Assembly (NCBI RefSeq): GCF_002105155.1
Contig: NW_019028986.1
Coordinates: forward strand, 623,501-687,500
DNA: 64,000 bases
Source of the DNA: Lobosporangium transversale
Lineage: Eukaryota > Mortierellomycota > Mortierellomycetes > Mortierellales > Mortierellaceae
Reading direction: 5' to 3'
Made by a program: the position numbers and the translations under genes. The stretch's first letter is position 1, and every line of letters starts with the position of its first letter. Shown in pieces: positions 36,676 to 49,266 of this stretch. The notes beneath the pieces are model-generated. The model was not told the DNA's origin and did no database searches. It saw only the letters and a list, made by a program, of their open reading frames with translations.

Positions 36676-38037
36676 CTGGCGGAAAATGAATGGAAAAATA
36701 AAATAAAATAAAAATAAAATAAAAAAATAAAATAAAATAAAAAAAAAAAAAAAAGGTTAGACCAGCGGATGAAACAGATCAGTTTGAATGGACAATGATG
36801 ACGCCGGTGGCACCGAAGGAAATGGAGGAAGGAGGAGTAAGAGAGAAAATGGAAAGTCAACTGTAATGAAGGAAAAAGTTGTAAATGTGAAAAAAGACTA
36901 GAAAGTGGAAGTTGTACAGAAAAAACTTAATATCATGTGCATGACTCTTTTTTTAGGCTTTCTTTGTCCGGACGTGACACCATGGCAACCCAGACAAGCT
37001 CCATCCTCAAAATTAATTAGGATTGTTCAAAAATGGATGATAACAATAACAAATTCACTAAAAAGCCGGCAAAAACAACATAATATAAAAAAATTCGGAA
37101 ACTCTGCACAACCACACTTTATACCTGGTATCCATCTCGGGAGGGTAAACAGTCGACTATTGTCTGGGGAAATAAAAATAGGTTTTTATAATAAAAAAAA
37201 AAAAGGAAAAAGGAAAACCTTCCGGAAAAGCAATAAGTGTCATCAGCAATTGCAGCGATCGATTTTACAAAACACACATATACACAGGCCAATAGAAAGG
37301 CAGCTGGGACTCGGTATATCTGTGTGTGTATGTAGATGGGCAAAGTATGTAATTATAAAAGAGCGTTTTAAAGAAACAGAGGAGATATTACAGTCAGTAA
37401 CGAGAAGAAACTAAAGGTGTCTTCGTGCTAAATGAAGACAAGTTAGGAACTGATGATAATTAATGATGAGCAATTGTTCACAAAGTAGAACAGTGAAGGG
37501 TGAACCAGAATAAGAGAGAGAAATAGGTGTTTGTGTCTATTCGTGTTTTTTACAATCGCAATTGTGAATGTAAAAAAGGAAGATGGAGTTGAGAGAATGA
37601 AAGTCAACCCACTAACTTAGCCTCCCAACCAAAATATTTTATTCAATGTATTGTCTGTCATCCATGTAACCGTTCCTTCGTTCCCTTTAGTGAACAGACC
37701 ATATGATAAAAATCATCCTTGTCCACATGAACTCCAAATTTAATGTTCCCGAATGCCCTTGTCATCGCTCTCTTCTGACACAAGAGAGCCTAAATGTCCA
37801 TCTCATGGCCTTACGGGAAGATAATTAATATTTTTTGTACAGACATGTACATTATACTCTGCTTATGCAAGCCAACGACAAAAAAGAGAAAAAAAAAAAC
37901 GTCCTAGTTTGACCAGAAGATTGCTTTCTTTTTATTTATTGAGAGAACAGCGCGTCAATGTTGGACTAGAGGCAGTAGAATAGTTTTTTGTCGCGATTTA
38001 AGAATAAGGAACAGAGGGATATCGACAGACTTTATTT
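36676..38037. other. Spacer between PAS kinase and eL13
   Basis: This 1.36-kb spacer contains the AAAAT microsatellite (36693-36754) and, probably, the first PAS kinase exon and promoter. The eL13 3' flank is at the right end. The plus strand has open A-rich sequence at 36905-37414, but its composition gives no coding support. Confidence 0.4.
36693..36754. repeat. AAAAT/AAAAAT microsatellite
   Basis: Tandem AAAAT units end in an A run. On the PAS kinase strand this is TTTTA-rich sequence directly before a CCGCCAG acceptor, so it may act as the pyrimidine tract of a first intron. Confidence 0.85.
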
Positions 38038-39395
38038 TTACTTCTTCTTGTTAGCCTCCTCCTCCTCCTTAGCCTTGCGACGAGCCTCACGAATACCATG
38101 AAGACGAGCAATGGAGCGGGCCTTGCGGTGCTGCTCATAGGCAGAGTGGCTCTTCTCTTGCTCAGTAATCTTACGAGCCTTCTCCTTGGGCCAAACCTGG
38201 TTGACAGGGAAGAGGGGACCAGTCAATTGAGAAGCTGCAGAGAGTTCAGAAGCTGCAGAGTCACCGGCCTTAGCCTTGCCGCCAGCCTTGCGAGGGAAGA
38301 CGATCAACTTAGCCTTGTAAGCCTTAAGGCGCTGAGCATTCAACTGAAGGGACTCCTCGGACTTATTGCGGCGGCGGTGGTCAACGGAGATACCAATAGA
38401 GAGAGCCTCTTTGCGGCGGATACCAGCAGCCTAAAAGAACCGCATCAACAGAAAAAAATAAAAAATTGTTAGTTGTTTTGCTTCAAATAACTCCTTTCCC
38501 CCGTCGTATAGACAAAGCTCTCGTGTCCAGTACAATTCGCTCGCTAGGCTCCCCAGTCATCGAGAATTTAATGATAAAACGTTGCCCCTAAGAATAGTAT
38601 TGTCTTTTCTATTATGACTTAGGCGATAGCGTGTGGTTATGTCGATCTGATAAAATAATTTCCAACTAAAATATCCCATTGGTGTCGATAATGATTATTT
38701 CAAGAAATATTGTATTCGTTATCAACAGTTTCCAAACGGTTTGGCCTCTGATGGCACTGCTACAATAGAAGGACAGGCCAGTGTGTCATGTATAAATTGC
38801 TGTCTAAAACAGAGTGAGAATGATAATAAATATCATTTATCTATTCAATACATGCCTTGAGTTCGTCAAGAGTAAAACCGCGACCAGCACGGAGCTTGGT
38901 GTTATACTTGACCGTAGGGCAGCGGACGGCAGGACGGATCAAACCATCAACGGGACGAGGGGCAATGCGGGCAGCCTTCTGGATGCGCGCAATGCGTCTT
39001 GTCTTCTTACGACCAGCCTGGTCCAACCAGACCTTGACGCGGCTCTGCCAGTCTTTGCGGAAATGCTATTTAAGCACAGTTCAATGTAATAAGAATGGTA
39101 AAGGAGATGATAACAATATAAGTCAGTTTTAAGATAAAATCAAAGCAAAGACAAAAGAGGGGGGAAAAGCGCGACCAAGCTAAAAGGATAATGAGAACGA
39201 CTTCCTTCTCAGTACGAGTAGGATAATATCCACCCCCGATTCTACAAAACGCCTTAATTTTAATGATTTCTGCAGTATACAATAACATATAGGTATACTG
39301 ATAGCATCAACCGCAGACAACTGGTACAACTGATAATATCAAAAGACGATTTAGAAGATACATACGTTTCCGGGCAATTGGTTGTTGTGCTTCAT
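38038..39395 (-). CDS. RPL13: Large-subunit ribosomal protein eL13 (3 exons, 210 aa)
   Basis: A structural protein of the cytosolic 60S subunit. Exons: 39395-39366 ([10 protein letters not shown]), 39065-38856 and 38430-38038; the sum is 211 codons including the stop, the normal family length. Family blocks are [51 protein letters not shown], then [39 protein letters not shown] and a Lys-rich tail ending EEEEANKKK. The second intron (425 nt, 38855-38431) begins GC: only AAG|GCATGT joins ELK to AAGIRR in phase. Both introns are longer than most here, which is common for ribosomal protein genes. An acceptor TTTTAG precedes exon 3. Confidence 0.96.
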
Positions 39396-42300
39396 GGTCT
39401 GTAATTGTATCAGCCAAAAATAAAACCGAAAGTAAAGAATCCAGCGTAGAAGGTTGAAGGAACAAGAAAGATAAAAATCACTAATCAGTACGTGTTTTCT
39501 GAATCTTTTGCTAATCCGATTTGAAGTTCTTGTCGATTACGAGTCTTGTCGTTCAAGGTGTTGACCGAATTTCAGCTGACAGAAAATAAAATAAAAAAGA
39601 GTTGATGTCCGTTTCATCTTCCACTCCGAGTTAAGATCCAAAAGTGCCGTGCCTACGATTCATGCTCCGATTTCGCCATCAGCGGGTTTGTACTAGCCAG
39701 GGTCTGACTTTGAGCCAAAGTACCCAGCCATAGTTGATTGATTATGGTATGACTAGCATAGGGTGTCTCTAGTCTTTGATTTGTGTTCTAGCTAGCTTCC
39801 TTGTAGATGTCTCCAATGAGCTTTAGAAATTTACTAATGGCTTCTGCCTCTGCCTTCCCTTATGCTAATTGTCCATGCATTCCATGACTCCGTCGATGAC
39901 AATTTATAAAGTTTGTATCATTTATTATCCTTGGTTTTGACAAATACCCATTTGACAAAGTATAAATGGTATGTGCTACTGCTGATAGATCGATGGATGC
40001 GATGAATGCGATGAATCCGGATTGCTCTGCTTCGCTCCAGTAAATATTTAACGCTACCGAATATGATAAAGCTGAAAGGGGTTTTCCATATTTTGCAGTC
40101 CCACTGACTTTATCCCTGACTTTGGAATTAAGTCACGGGACAGATCAAGATTATTTGGGATGAAATTGGCTAGCGGGACGCCATTCTCCGGTCAACAAAC
40201 TATCAAAAAGCTTGCATTCGTAACAGTGATTATTCCTAAGGTGAAGTAGAAATATATTTGGCTGGTCAATCCCTTAAAGTCAAGAAGACGACGATACTGT
40301 GGTAAGGCTTATTATCAATAGAAAGACAATATCGAAGTCTTCAGTCGTTCGTTTTGGCGTAATAAATTATTGATAGGCCTATTGAAGGAGTGCTTCTTCT
40401 GTCCCAACATAACAATGATGACAACGATGTTGAAAAAGGTTGCTAAAGCGGGTGTTGCTTATTCAGGAGCGCCGCTCTCGCCGCAATGAGATTGTTGGCA
40501 GCAAGGCGTTGAAGGAAATCCGAAGCTCAGGAAGGCAGGAAGGAACGATAGATGGTATGCAATCATCAAGGAACGAATCTGGTCTTTTCCTTGCTGGCAG
40601 GGTAACGATAGAGACATTCCCCTCTCCGGCACCAGCTACACGATAGTAAACAAAAAAAAAAAAAAAAAAAAAAAAGAGGGGGGAGGGGGGGGCAGTTCCC
40701 AAAAGTGAAGACCTGAAGTCCTAACCTTCCATGGGCTCTTTTCTGCGTATCTCTCACTGCCCATTCATATCCAACTGTCCCTTCACATCTACCCTATCAT
40801 CCCTTTTCTGACCCCTCTCTTCCGTTATCCCTTCTAATTTAAAGGGAATAAATAATAACAAACATAGAGAATCGTTATAGGAACTGCTACTACTGTGATG
40901 TCCCTACATTATCCAATAATGTCTAACTTTTAGTTACTTATCTTTTCATTCATGGCTATAGCCATGAGTAGTCTCGATATTCGCGACTAAAGTGTAGATT
41001 TACAAGTAAGCAAAATTTAAAAAGAGCATGGGTGTCTGTGCATTTTTGTTGACTCTGAAGCGAGAACTCTAAATGATGGCAAACGTCATTTGAGAGAAAA
41101 AGTAGAAAAGAGTAATAAGGATGTACGTCCGCACAAAGGCTTCGACTTCTCTACTATGCCCCCTTATAACATAGTTGCTCGTAGTATTTCCCACTAAAAG
41201 GCGCAATTCCACTACTAGATATACTTCCATTAGGAAACGAAACTGTCCTCCCTTGGCCTATTGACAAGTCTGAATGGTCGCTCACAGCAGCTTTTGGTCG
41301 ACTACAATCCCTTTCTTACAAGATTCGTATTCAACTCTTCTGCTTGATGTAATTTCCCACAGCTTCAACATGATTATGAGATATCTGCCTTTCTCCAAAG
41401 GGCTGTAGTGTTACTGGTGACATAACCGACTCACGAGTCTGATATTTGTTGCCTTGGCCATTACAAAGAGGCCCCAGCTTGGCAGCCAGAATACCTCTAT
41501 AGATGCTCTCATCCATCTTTGGTATTAACCCAATGGATATCATGAACATCATTGATACCTTCCTACCAACGTTTCTCCATAATCCTCATAATCTAATGTC
41601 CAAACGTCACTAGCATATAAACCCTTATGTTGTTGGGTTTAAATAAAAGTGTTTACATTCTGTGATTCTGTGTATATCTAGTCGCAAATGAATAAATCAC
41701 GCTATGAGGTAGACCAGCTGTTTAAGGATCCTTCTTTCTTTGGAAGTAATTGCCAGTAAACGAGGCTTTTCTCCTGTCCTTTTCCACCTTTCTTCGTTGT
41801 TCCCTCTTAGTCTCGGCCTCTCCCTTCCTCACCAATTGTTTGTCTGGGGTATTCCTGAGTTGTTAGCACGTGGAAGGGGAAACAGTGTGGTAAAAGTCGA
41901 GATTCTTCCCAACCTCTAGGATGATTGAAAGCTGAGGTCCTCTTTCTCTCTACCGCCGCCCTTCCTCATGGAAACCATAGCAGTAAGGCTATTGAAACTT
42001 CCTCATCCCCGTTAGTAGAGAAGCGGTGCTGCCTTTTAGGCCTAATAGGAAAGATCGCGCTTCTTTCTCGGTTTCTTTCTTTAAGCTTCCTCGGAGCGTG
42101 ACACCATAGCCTTATAGATTCAGTTCAGCTTTGCCTTGCAGGTTTTCTGCTCTCTTCAGTGGGAAGATTGACCGTACTAAATATATAATGAGGCGCGATT
42201 CTAGAAAAGAACAAAACCAAGTCACCTCCTCGTGGTATGTTCCAGGCGACATTAAATATATAATGTGCATATTTGTGCTGGAGAGTCAATTATCCGGCGA

Positions 42301-42612
42301 TGAAGCTATCAAAACGTTTAACTGAGACCACTACATACTACCATATATTCTCTGTTTACATATTGTTAACTCCTAATGTCATTTATATCGCCGTTGTTTT
42401 CTTTGTTAACTTAGCTCATAGCTTGCTTAATTTTTTATTGACAATTATATACCAGATTGTTGATACATTTTATGACTTGTTCTCCCAAGTCGATTCCGGA
42501 GTGGCCGCTATACCGGACACCTCTAGAAAATGTGCTTCTCCAGTCTATCCGCATTGGTGCGCACTAGTGTGGCCTCATCTGAATCTCTTGATTATAGAGC
42601 TTAACTCAATAA

Positions 42613-42650
<38 letters not shown>

Positions 42651-42713
42651 GGTCACATTTAATAGTCTTTTTTTAACTCATCCCAAAGCTCTATTTGTAT
42701 TTTATAGCTTTCT
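39396..42713. other. Gene-poor region, 3.3 kb
   Basis: No intact gene was found. The right part holds a possible decayed coding stretch (41160-41680). There is an A tract of 24 at about 40652-40675 followed by a G-rich run, and one of about 32 A at 42614-42645. The first few hundred bases probably serve as the eL13 promoter. Confidence 0.4.
41160..41680 (-). pseudogene. Possible decayed coding remnant, unknown family
   Basis: Minus-strand reading gives coding-like pieces in different frames: LYASDVWTLDYEDYGETLVG (about 41630-41570), AAKLGPLCNGQGNKYQTRES with SHNHVEAVGNYIKQK (41552-41331), and AAVSDHSDLSIGQGRTVSF with SGIAPFSGKYYEQLCYKG (about 41305-41160). Stops separate them and no clear splice sites connect them. 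I do not recognise the family. Chance open frames are possible, so confidence is low. Confidence 0.3.
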
Positions 42714-45700
42714 TTATAGCGTCATGGTCACGGTCAGACTCTTAGCGTGGAGTAATAAGACTGGGACATCAATCCCATTCATCAGTAGATCTAAAGTTTC
42801 GAGATAAGCCAACGAACTCTGCTCTTGAAGACAAGTTCCTTCTTCAGGTGCAGGAGCAGTTGTGAACACAATCGATGTTGTTTCTGCAGAGGAGTGGATC
42901 CGCATCAACTCGTTCAAGATCATTAACTGAGCCTCAGGACTGAGGTGATCAAATTGAAGTTTAGGTTGTTTGTCGTTGAGGTTACTGTCTTCCAGAGTAG
43001 GGGTGTTTTTGTGAGATATGGATTCCGATGGTGACGAAGTAAGTAGAGGGCTGGCTTGTTGAAGCCCTACTGGGATAACCACATCATGAGTATTGCCATC
43101 CTTTTTACTGCTGTCGTTAATGCTACTCTCCATCTGGGCCAAGGAAGCGTCGGCAGAAATATGGGAAGGATGTTGTAGTGGCTGGAGCAGGTATTGTTGT
43201 TGCTGTCGATCAAAAGTATACATTCGTTGGCGTTCCTCGTCCACTGAGTTTGTTCCGAGAACAATGTCGAGGCCATAAGGTGGTTGTTGTTCTGAACCTA
43301 AAAAGGTATGTGCAAACGCCGATGCAGGAGCTTGTAGCTGCTGTTGAAATGACAGAGTCGTCGGCGTTTGATGTAATGGATGTTGTCGGCGGAGTTTTTG
43401 AGCTAATGACGACGCGCTCTGTGCTAAGGGACGCTGTCGCTGTTGTTGCTGCTGTTGTTGCTGTGGTGAATAAGTTTCGCGCCCACTATAAGCTATTTCA
43501 TCGCTCTCATTCTCGTTGTTGCTTTTATTGGTGTATTCAATGATTTGATAGTTATCATCCTCTTCTCCCTCAACCTCATCCTCATTGTCATCATTTTCAG
43601 AATTCGAATCGCTTTCCGAGGAGGAATTCCCTCCGTTCGTCGAGTCAAAATACTTTCTTGGTAATGGTACTGCGATACGGAAGTTCATTATGGAACCTCC
43701 TGAAGGAACAGATGTGCCAAGACGAGGGTTATTAGATGAGGTAGGTTCAGCTGCTTCGGCTGAACCTCTTAATGATGATACTGTGCTTCTAAATGGCAAT
43801 GGGTACGCAGATGCGACGTCCATAGGAACTAATTCTGAACGCAGACGAGGAGACAGCGCAGTGTTGACACGCAGAGCGGCATTAGGGCCTTGTGGACGCT
43901 GTGACAAAGAAAAATGCGATATTGAAAGCGATAAAGAGGATGGCTGCACGGGATACGAGATGGTGCGGCGTCGTTGAGGAGCTGGTAGTAATGCTTGGGA
44001 GGCAGAGCTGTACGCTGAAGGCGTGAGAGCCGGCCTATTAACCAATGAAGGTGGAGCTAGATTCTCCCGAGGCGCGGGGCGTTGTTGGTGCTGTATAGCT
44101 ACTAGAGATAGTGACGAGTGACCTCCTTCGCCCTCACCTATATCTGACGGTGGTGTCAGTGATGGCACTATGATTCTTTCATCAACACCAGTCTCTTCTT
44201 CAGCGTACTCATCCAGAAAGCACTCATCGCCTAGTCCATCTATATTGGTTTCTGCTGCCTCTATCCCTTTGACAAGTCTCTCGTAGGTCTCACTGTCCCC
44301 ACCATCCAGGCATATGACCTTGGTTTCCGCAGGAATGCGCAAATTCTCGAGTAATGCTGCCAATCGTTTTTCTTCCTCTTCTACATCTTCCCTATACTCG
44401 ACAAAGACCATGACCCGCAACACATACTTGTCCCTCCATTGGGGAACCATATGCAAAATACAGCCCATCTGGAGGACCATAGCGTATGTTTCGAAATTGG
44501 TCGAGCTGGATTCAGGGGCCGTAGCGCCAATACTAGAGGGCATAGAGCTTGAACTGTGATCTCGAGATGCTCGCTTGGAGCAGTCCGAGAAAGCCCTTCC
44601 TTTCGGTCCCGAATAGAGGTTAGAGTCGAAGCACTGAAGTGGCATGACAGACATTTGCATAGGCCAAAGATCGATATATTTCTTCTTCGCACTGGTCTCT
44701 CCACCCTTATGGGTTGATGAGGAACGTGATGCTGATGTCGTTTGTGGAGGAAGCGAATGAGATTCAGGGCGGCTGTGACTTGACCAGGGCTTAAGAAACT
44801 GCCAAAAAGGATTCTTATGCTCCTCAGGGAATTCTAGGCGCTCAAAGCCATATCCGATCGCAACAGCCTTGTTAAGCGACAAGACATCTTCGATGATTGA
44901 GACATAGTCTGTGATCCTGATTGGGGCCTCCACACGGATGTTATCAGTTGGGAGGCTTGTTGGGATGTTGAGCAGCGTGTGGTTTATAAGGGTGTCATCC
45001 ATAGTATTGATGTTGGCGTTGGTGTAAGTTGTCTGGAGGTGCGGCGATGAAAAACTTATTTCCTTTTTCGCACTCGGCGATTTGGGGCGGTATAGCGCTT
45101 CTACATCTTGCAGCCGCTGTCGGCACTCTTGTTCACTTTGTTTCTCTCTATGGTATCGTTGGAGGTTGAATGATCCCAAGACAACGATATTAGGTCTCAT
45201 GCCACCCAGCCCTGTCCCCATCAACAAATTTCTGGCCCCTATCCGGACACTATCTGCCACAATCAGGTTCACGAAAGCCTTGATTTGTAATATGTCAACA
45301 AACTTGAGCCAGCTATTTTGCTGTCTTCTGTATTCCTGCAACACATCCTTCAAATCCCCTTGAATAACATGTCCCAATACATAGAGTGCTCCTTTCTTCA
45401 AATGATTACAAAACTGAATCAACTGAAACTCGGATCTTGGGTGGTGAACTAGTAATAAGATTTGAGGCCTCCAAAACTTAACATGTTCTTTTCTTGAATC
45501 CAAACGAAGCAAGTACTTGCGGACTTGGTGATAGATCAGACTCTGAGTCACATCCCCCCATCGCTTTGGAGGAGACGAGTAATGGATCCAGATGAAGAGT
45601 ATAGCGGTCAGAAGGGCACTTAACAGACTTTGGCCTAGATCCACAAATCCCATTACGATCGCGCAGAGAACCATCCCCACAAAAGCCGTCCACCAATGGA

Positions 45701-48485
45701 AAAACCGGAAACTGGGACGAAAGTTCGGAGCAGACCCAATCTTGAGGAGAAAACAGGCCAAGTTGAGGATAAGATACGTCAAGAGCGTGATCAAGGAGAC
45801 GAAAGTCGCAATTGCGTTCATATCCGTTAGGAACAGGCAGAATTGGCAAAGGACATAGGTCAAAAGAACTGCCAATGTAGGTTCATCTGTCTTGGGTGTG
45901 CCCTGGCCGAAGAGGGATAGAAGCGGCAACAAGTTATCTCGAGCTATTGCTTGAAGGATTTTGGCTGCACCAATCACACAGCTTAACGTGGCAAATATGG
46001 AAGCGGCTAGAGCTCCAGATGCAATGCAGAGGGGAGAAATTGACACCTATTGAAGTGAAACCACATGTCTGTGAATTTTTGTATTTACTGTTGCTATAAT
46101 AAAAACGACAGCAATAAGATGGAGAAACTACAATTTACAGGCACTTACATCTTGAAGAATGCTGAGATCTGTGTGCATAGAAGTTCTGGAAATCGATCCG
46201 CCCATCAAAATAACGATGGATGTGTACACGCAGAATGTCGATGCTACTGCCCACAATGTTCCTTTGGGAATAGATTTACTTGGATCCTCTAGATCCCCCG
46301 ACATTGAAGCGCCTTTTTTTAAGGGCGGAAATCGTACATGTTTAACAATCATTGATATGTATTTCCGTCATCAGAAAACATCCTTGATCATCTTTTCTCT
46401 TTTTTTTGTGAGTCTTTTACCTGCAAGGATACCAATACAGGCAGGGAACAGGACACCAAATACGGTCTGGAAACTCTGCTTGACACCCTCAGGTCCATTA
46501 GCGGAAGTGAATTTGGGCCACATATTTTCCTGGAGGGTCTCCCAAGTGAATCCAGTGTACACAATATTGCGCTCCAAATGTGAGAATGGTGGTACGATTG
46601 CAAAGGAGATAAAGATGGATAAAGTTGAAAGTAAAATAATCACCGCCAAGACCAATGATGACCGAGCAAATAGCTACAAAAAACAAATATATCAGTATAA
46701 TATATCATGGATAGAATCATCAGCCTTGAATAATTCAAAATGACTGATAGCTCTTTCTTCATTACCTTCGCGCCTACGAGACTGATCAATGTGCAAGAAA
46801 CCAGCAAGATCGTCCCATATATAAATCCCCATAGCTGTATAAAAAAAGCAACATAGTTCGTATACATTTAGAAGATTGATACACTTCTTGAACTCTTCGA
46901 AAAAATAAAAAATGAAAATAAAAAATAAAAAAATAAAAAACGAACCGAACTTTCTGGCAAGACTCTGTAAACAGTCCCTGAGGTCTCACCAAAGTTGGCT
47001 ATCAGCGGTTCGACAAAACCAAGGACGTTCATTCCACATCCCACCACTGTGCATAAGAAATAGATCAGACCGATACTTCCACCAAACTCGGGTCCTAAAC
47101 TACGGCTCAGCAGGTAGTACACACCGCCACCTATTTATGCAACAGAAAAAAAAAATTCATGATCAAAGGCCTATTATGACGTAATCTGGTTTCGTACCAC
47201 CATACATATTTCTTATTGTTGCATGGACAAGGTTACTTATGACATATTTTTGAAACTTACCTCGTACAGTGCCGTTGGTACTGATGGCGCTAAGTGACAT
47301 GGCTGTAAAGACATTAATCGCGTACCCAACAACGAACATAGCTAACGTGCCCATGATCCCTGCTTGACCAATAATGAACCCAAATCGCAGAAATAGGATG
47401 ATACCCCAGATACTGAGCACGCACGGCACAAACACGCCAGAGATCGTTCCCAGTTTTGGCGATTTGGTGGCCGCTAATGCTGGATTGAGCTGTGTTGGAA
47501 ATACCGAGCCTGCTTTATGATTGCCGGTTAGACGTTGTGGTTGTTGCTGTTGCTGTCCATCAAGTCTAAAGCCTTTACTGCTGTAATGATTATAGTCGCT
47601 ATCATCGGCTTTAGGGATAGCAGATGATGGTTTTTTCAAGTCAAAGAGTGAGCCTACAGTATTGATGACGCCATGGATCATGTTTCCAGCTACAGTTGAA
47701 TGCTTGCTGATAGTGTTTGACGAGGTGGCATGGTCATGTCGTGTTTCTCTTCTATTTCCCAAAAGGAGCGTGCGCTCATTTGGTCCCGAGTTTAATGCTC
47801 CTAAAATTCAAGAAAAAGGGGCGGGTGGAGTGAGAAATAAAAGCTCAGGAAGAAATGCAAGGAATAGTGTATACATGTGCCAAGATCAATTATACCCAGT
47901 AGAAATAAAGCCGGGTGCAATATTTGCATGGAGTGAAAAAGTGATTAAGGAAGACGGATTGCAGGCGGGATCTTGTTTTTACTGTTCATGCGTGAATGAA
48001 TGTGTACCTTGTGTGTCAGCAAGATCTAGATATAACTCCTGCTTGTCCTGTTGCTCCTGCTCTTGCTGGTGAGCTTGGGCCTGTTGCTGTTGCTGTTCAG
48101 CTTCCTGAGCAGTTGTATCCAGAGTTAGACTCCCTCTGCGGAGTCGCCTGTTGAACGCGTCCAGGTTCTCTTTCCAGGTTACGGCGTGATAGACGGTCTT
48201 TGGTCTGGATGATGATAGAGCGCCTCCAGGACGCGCTTTGGTCCCCACCCCGGCGCCTGAGATGCGGCTCGTCTTGCTAGGGGCAGCTTCAGGGAGGGTG
48301 ACTGAAGAAGATGATGATGACAGTGCAGGTAGGAAACTGCTGCCACTGGTAGAAGGTATGGATCGAGGTCGCTCTGAAGATGGGAGTGGCTTAATGACAC
48401 CGTTAATGCTACGACTGCCAATGACATTTGTATTGACGCTCTTTGCTGTGAAAGATGTTCTATGGTATGGCGCCTGCTGTGACAT
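42714..48485 (-). CDS. VHC1: Cation-chloride cotransporter, Vhc1/KCC type (7 exons, 1673 aa)
   Basis: An SLC12 family membrane transporter; yeast Vhc1 is a vacuolar K-Cl cotransporter. Exons: 48485-48008, 47800-47261, 47130-46946, 46834-46766, 46673-46421, 46312-46149 and 46046-42714, summing to 1674 codons including the stop. A 290-residue N-tail precedes the APC-fold core: TM1 [20 protein letters not shown], then [69 protein letters not shown] and [19 protein letters not shown]. The cytosolic C-domain has [20 protein letters not shown] and, later, [12 protein letters not shown] and [13 protein letters not shown] at the end. The acidic, Ser-rich and Gln-rich insert (eight Gln near 43437-43463, coded CAG/CAA) makes this much larger than the roughly 1120-residue yeast protein. 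The last exon alone is 3.3 kb. Confidence 0.94.
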
Positions 48486-49266
48486 CCCTATTGCCTTTAT
48501 TAACTATGGTTTTATCTTTTATCAATGAGCATGGTTTTTGCTTTCCAGTGTGCTCTCCTTAAGTTTAAAGAGGGGAAAGGTTTAGAAAAGCGAATATGTA
48601 GAAAGTGATGTGACAAAATAAGGGCAAGTAAGGGTGAAAAGAAAAGCAGAGAGAAAAGGGGTTTTGCAATGCCGCCTTTCCCATTCTCTACAGTCGTAGA
48701 AGCACAACTCTATGGACGGACAGCTCAACGAATGGTCACGCATGTCAATCATAGTTAACTTTTCTTTAGAACTTTGCACGTGGTCTTTTTTTTTTTTTTT
48801 TTTTTTTCGTTTGGGAACCAATAGCCAAAAAGATGTTAATGTCTCTTACTGATGATATTTTGTATCAGCATATAAAAAAGACTGGTATCTAGAAAGCTTT
48901 TCTGCTGAACTGTACCTGTTCTTTTCTTTAATTAGCTGTTAAACACAAAAATATATTATGCAACATGAGCATGGTATAAAAGGATGGGGGACTGTGTATT
49001 GTAGGTAGTTTTTGTCTGTGCTCTTCGTCTGGGCAGTTCGATAACCAATGAAAAGTTTATCATCACGGGAACAGTACTTTCTCACGGGCATTTCGGCGAT
49101 CGCCCAAGTAATCTTTTCTCTCTTCTAAACTCCATTTGTTAAAAAATAACCTCTGCCTACATTCTTGACCGGCCACCAACAATAACTACCATTGCCATTA
49201 TTTCGTCCTACTCTCATCATCTCTAGCACTTTATAGCTGATCATACACCCATACCCTATTTATATC
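48486..49266. promoter_or_regulatory. Divergent promoter region, VHC1-ACMSD
   Basis: This 781-bp spacer separates outward-facing genes. It contains a T tract of about 22 at 48786-48807 and a possible TATA-like GGTATAAAAG at about 48972, roughly 290 bp before the ACMSD start. The ACMSD leader is CA-rich. No exon was seen. Confidence 0.45.

Noticed and set aside
35754..36860. Start of PAS kinase at 36860 with a Phe-rich N-terminus
   Set aside because: The Phe/Tyr/Leu run is the translated TTTTA microsatellite; a CCGCCAG acceptor at the end of that tract shows it is probably an intron or UTR.
38440..38860. C/D-box snoRNA in the eL13 intron
   Set aside because: TGATGG and CTGA words occur only on the antisense strand and are not spaced as C and D boxes on the transcript.
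42850..43980. Long open frames antisense to the VHC1 last exon
   Set aside because: They lie opposite a well-conserved coding exon and mirror its Gln/Ser repeats; no independent motif or start is present.
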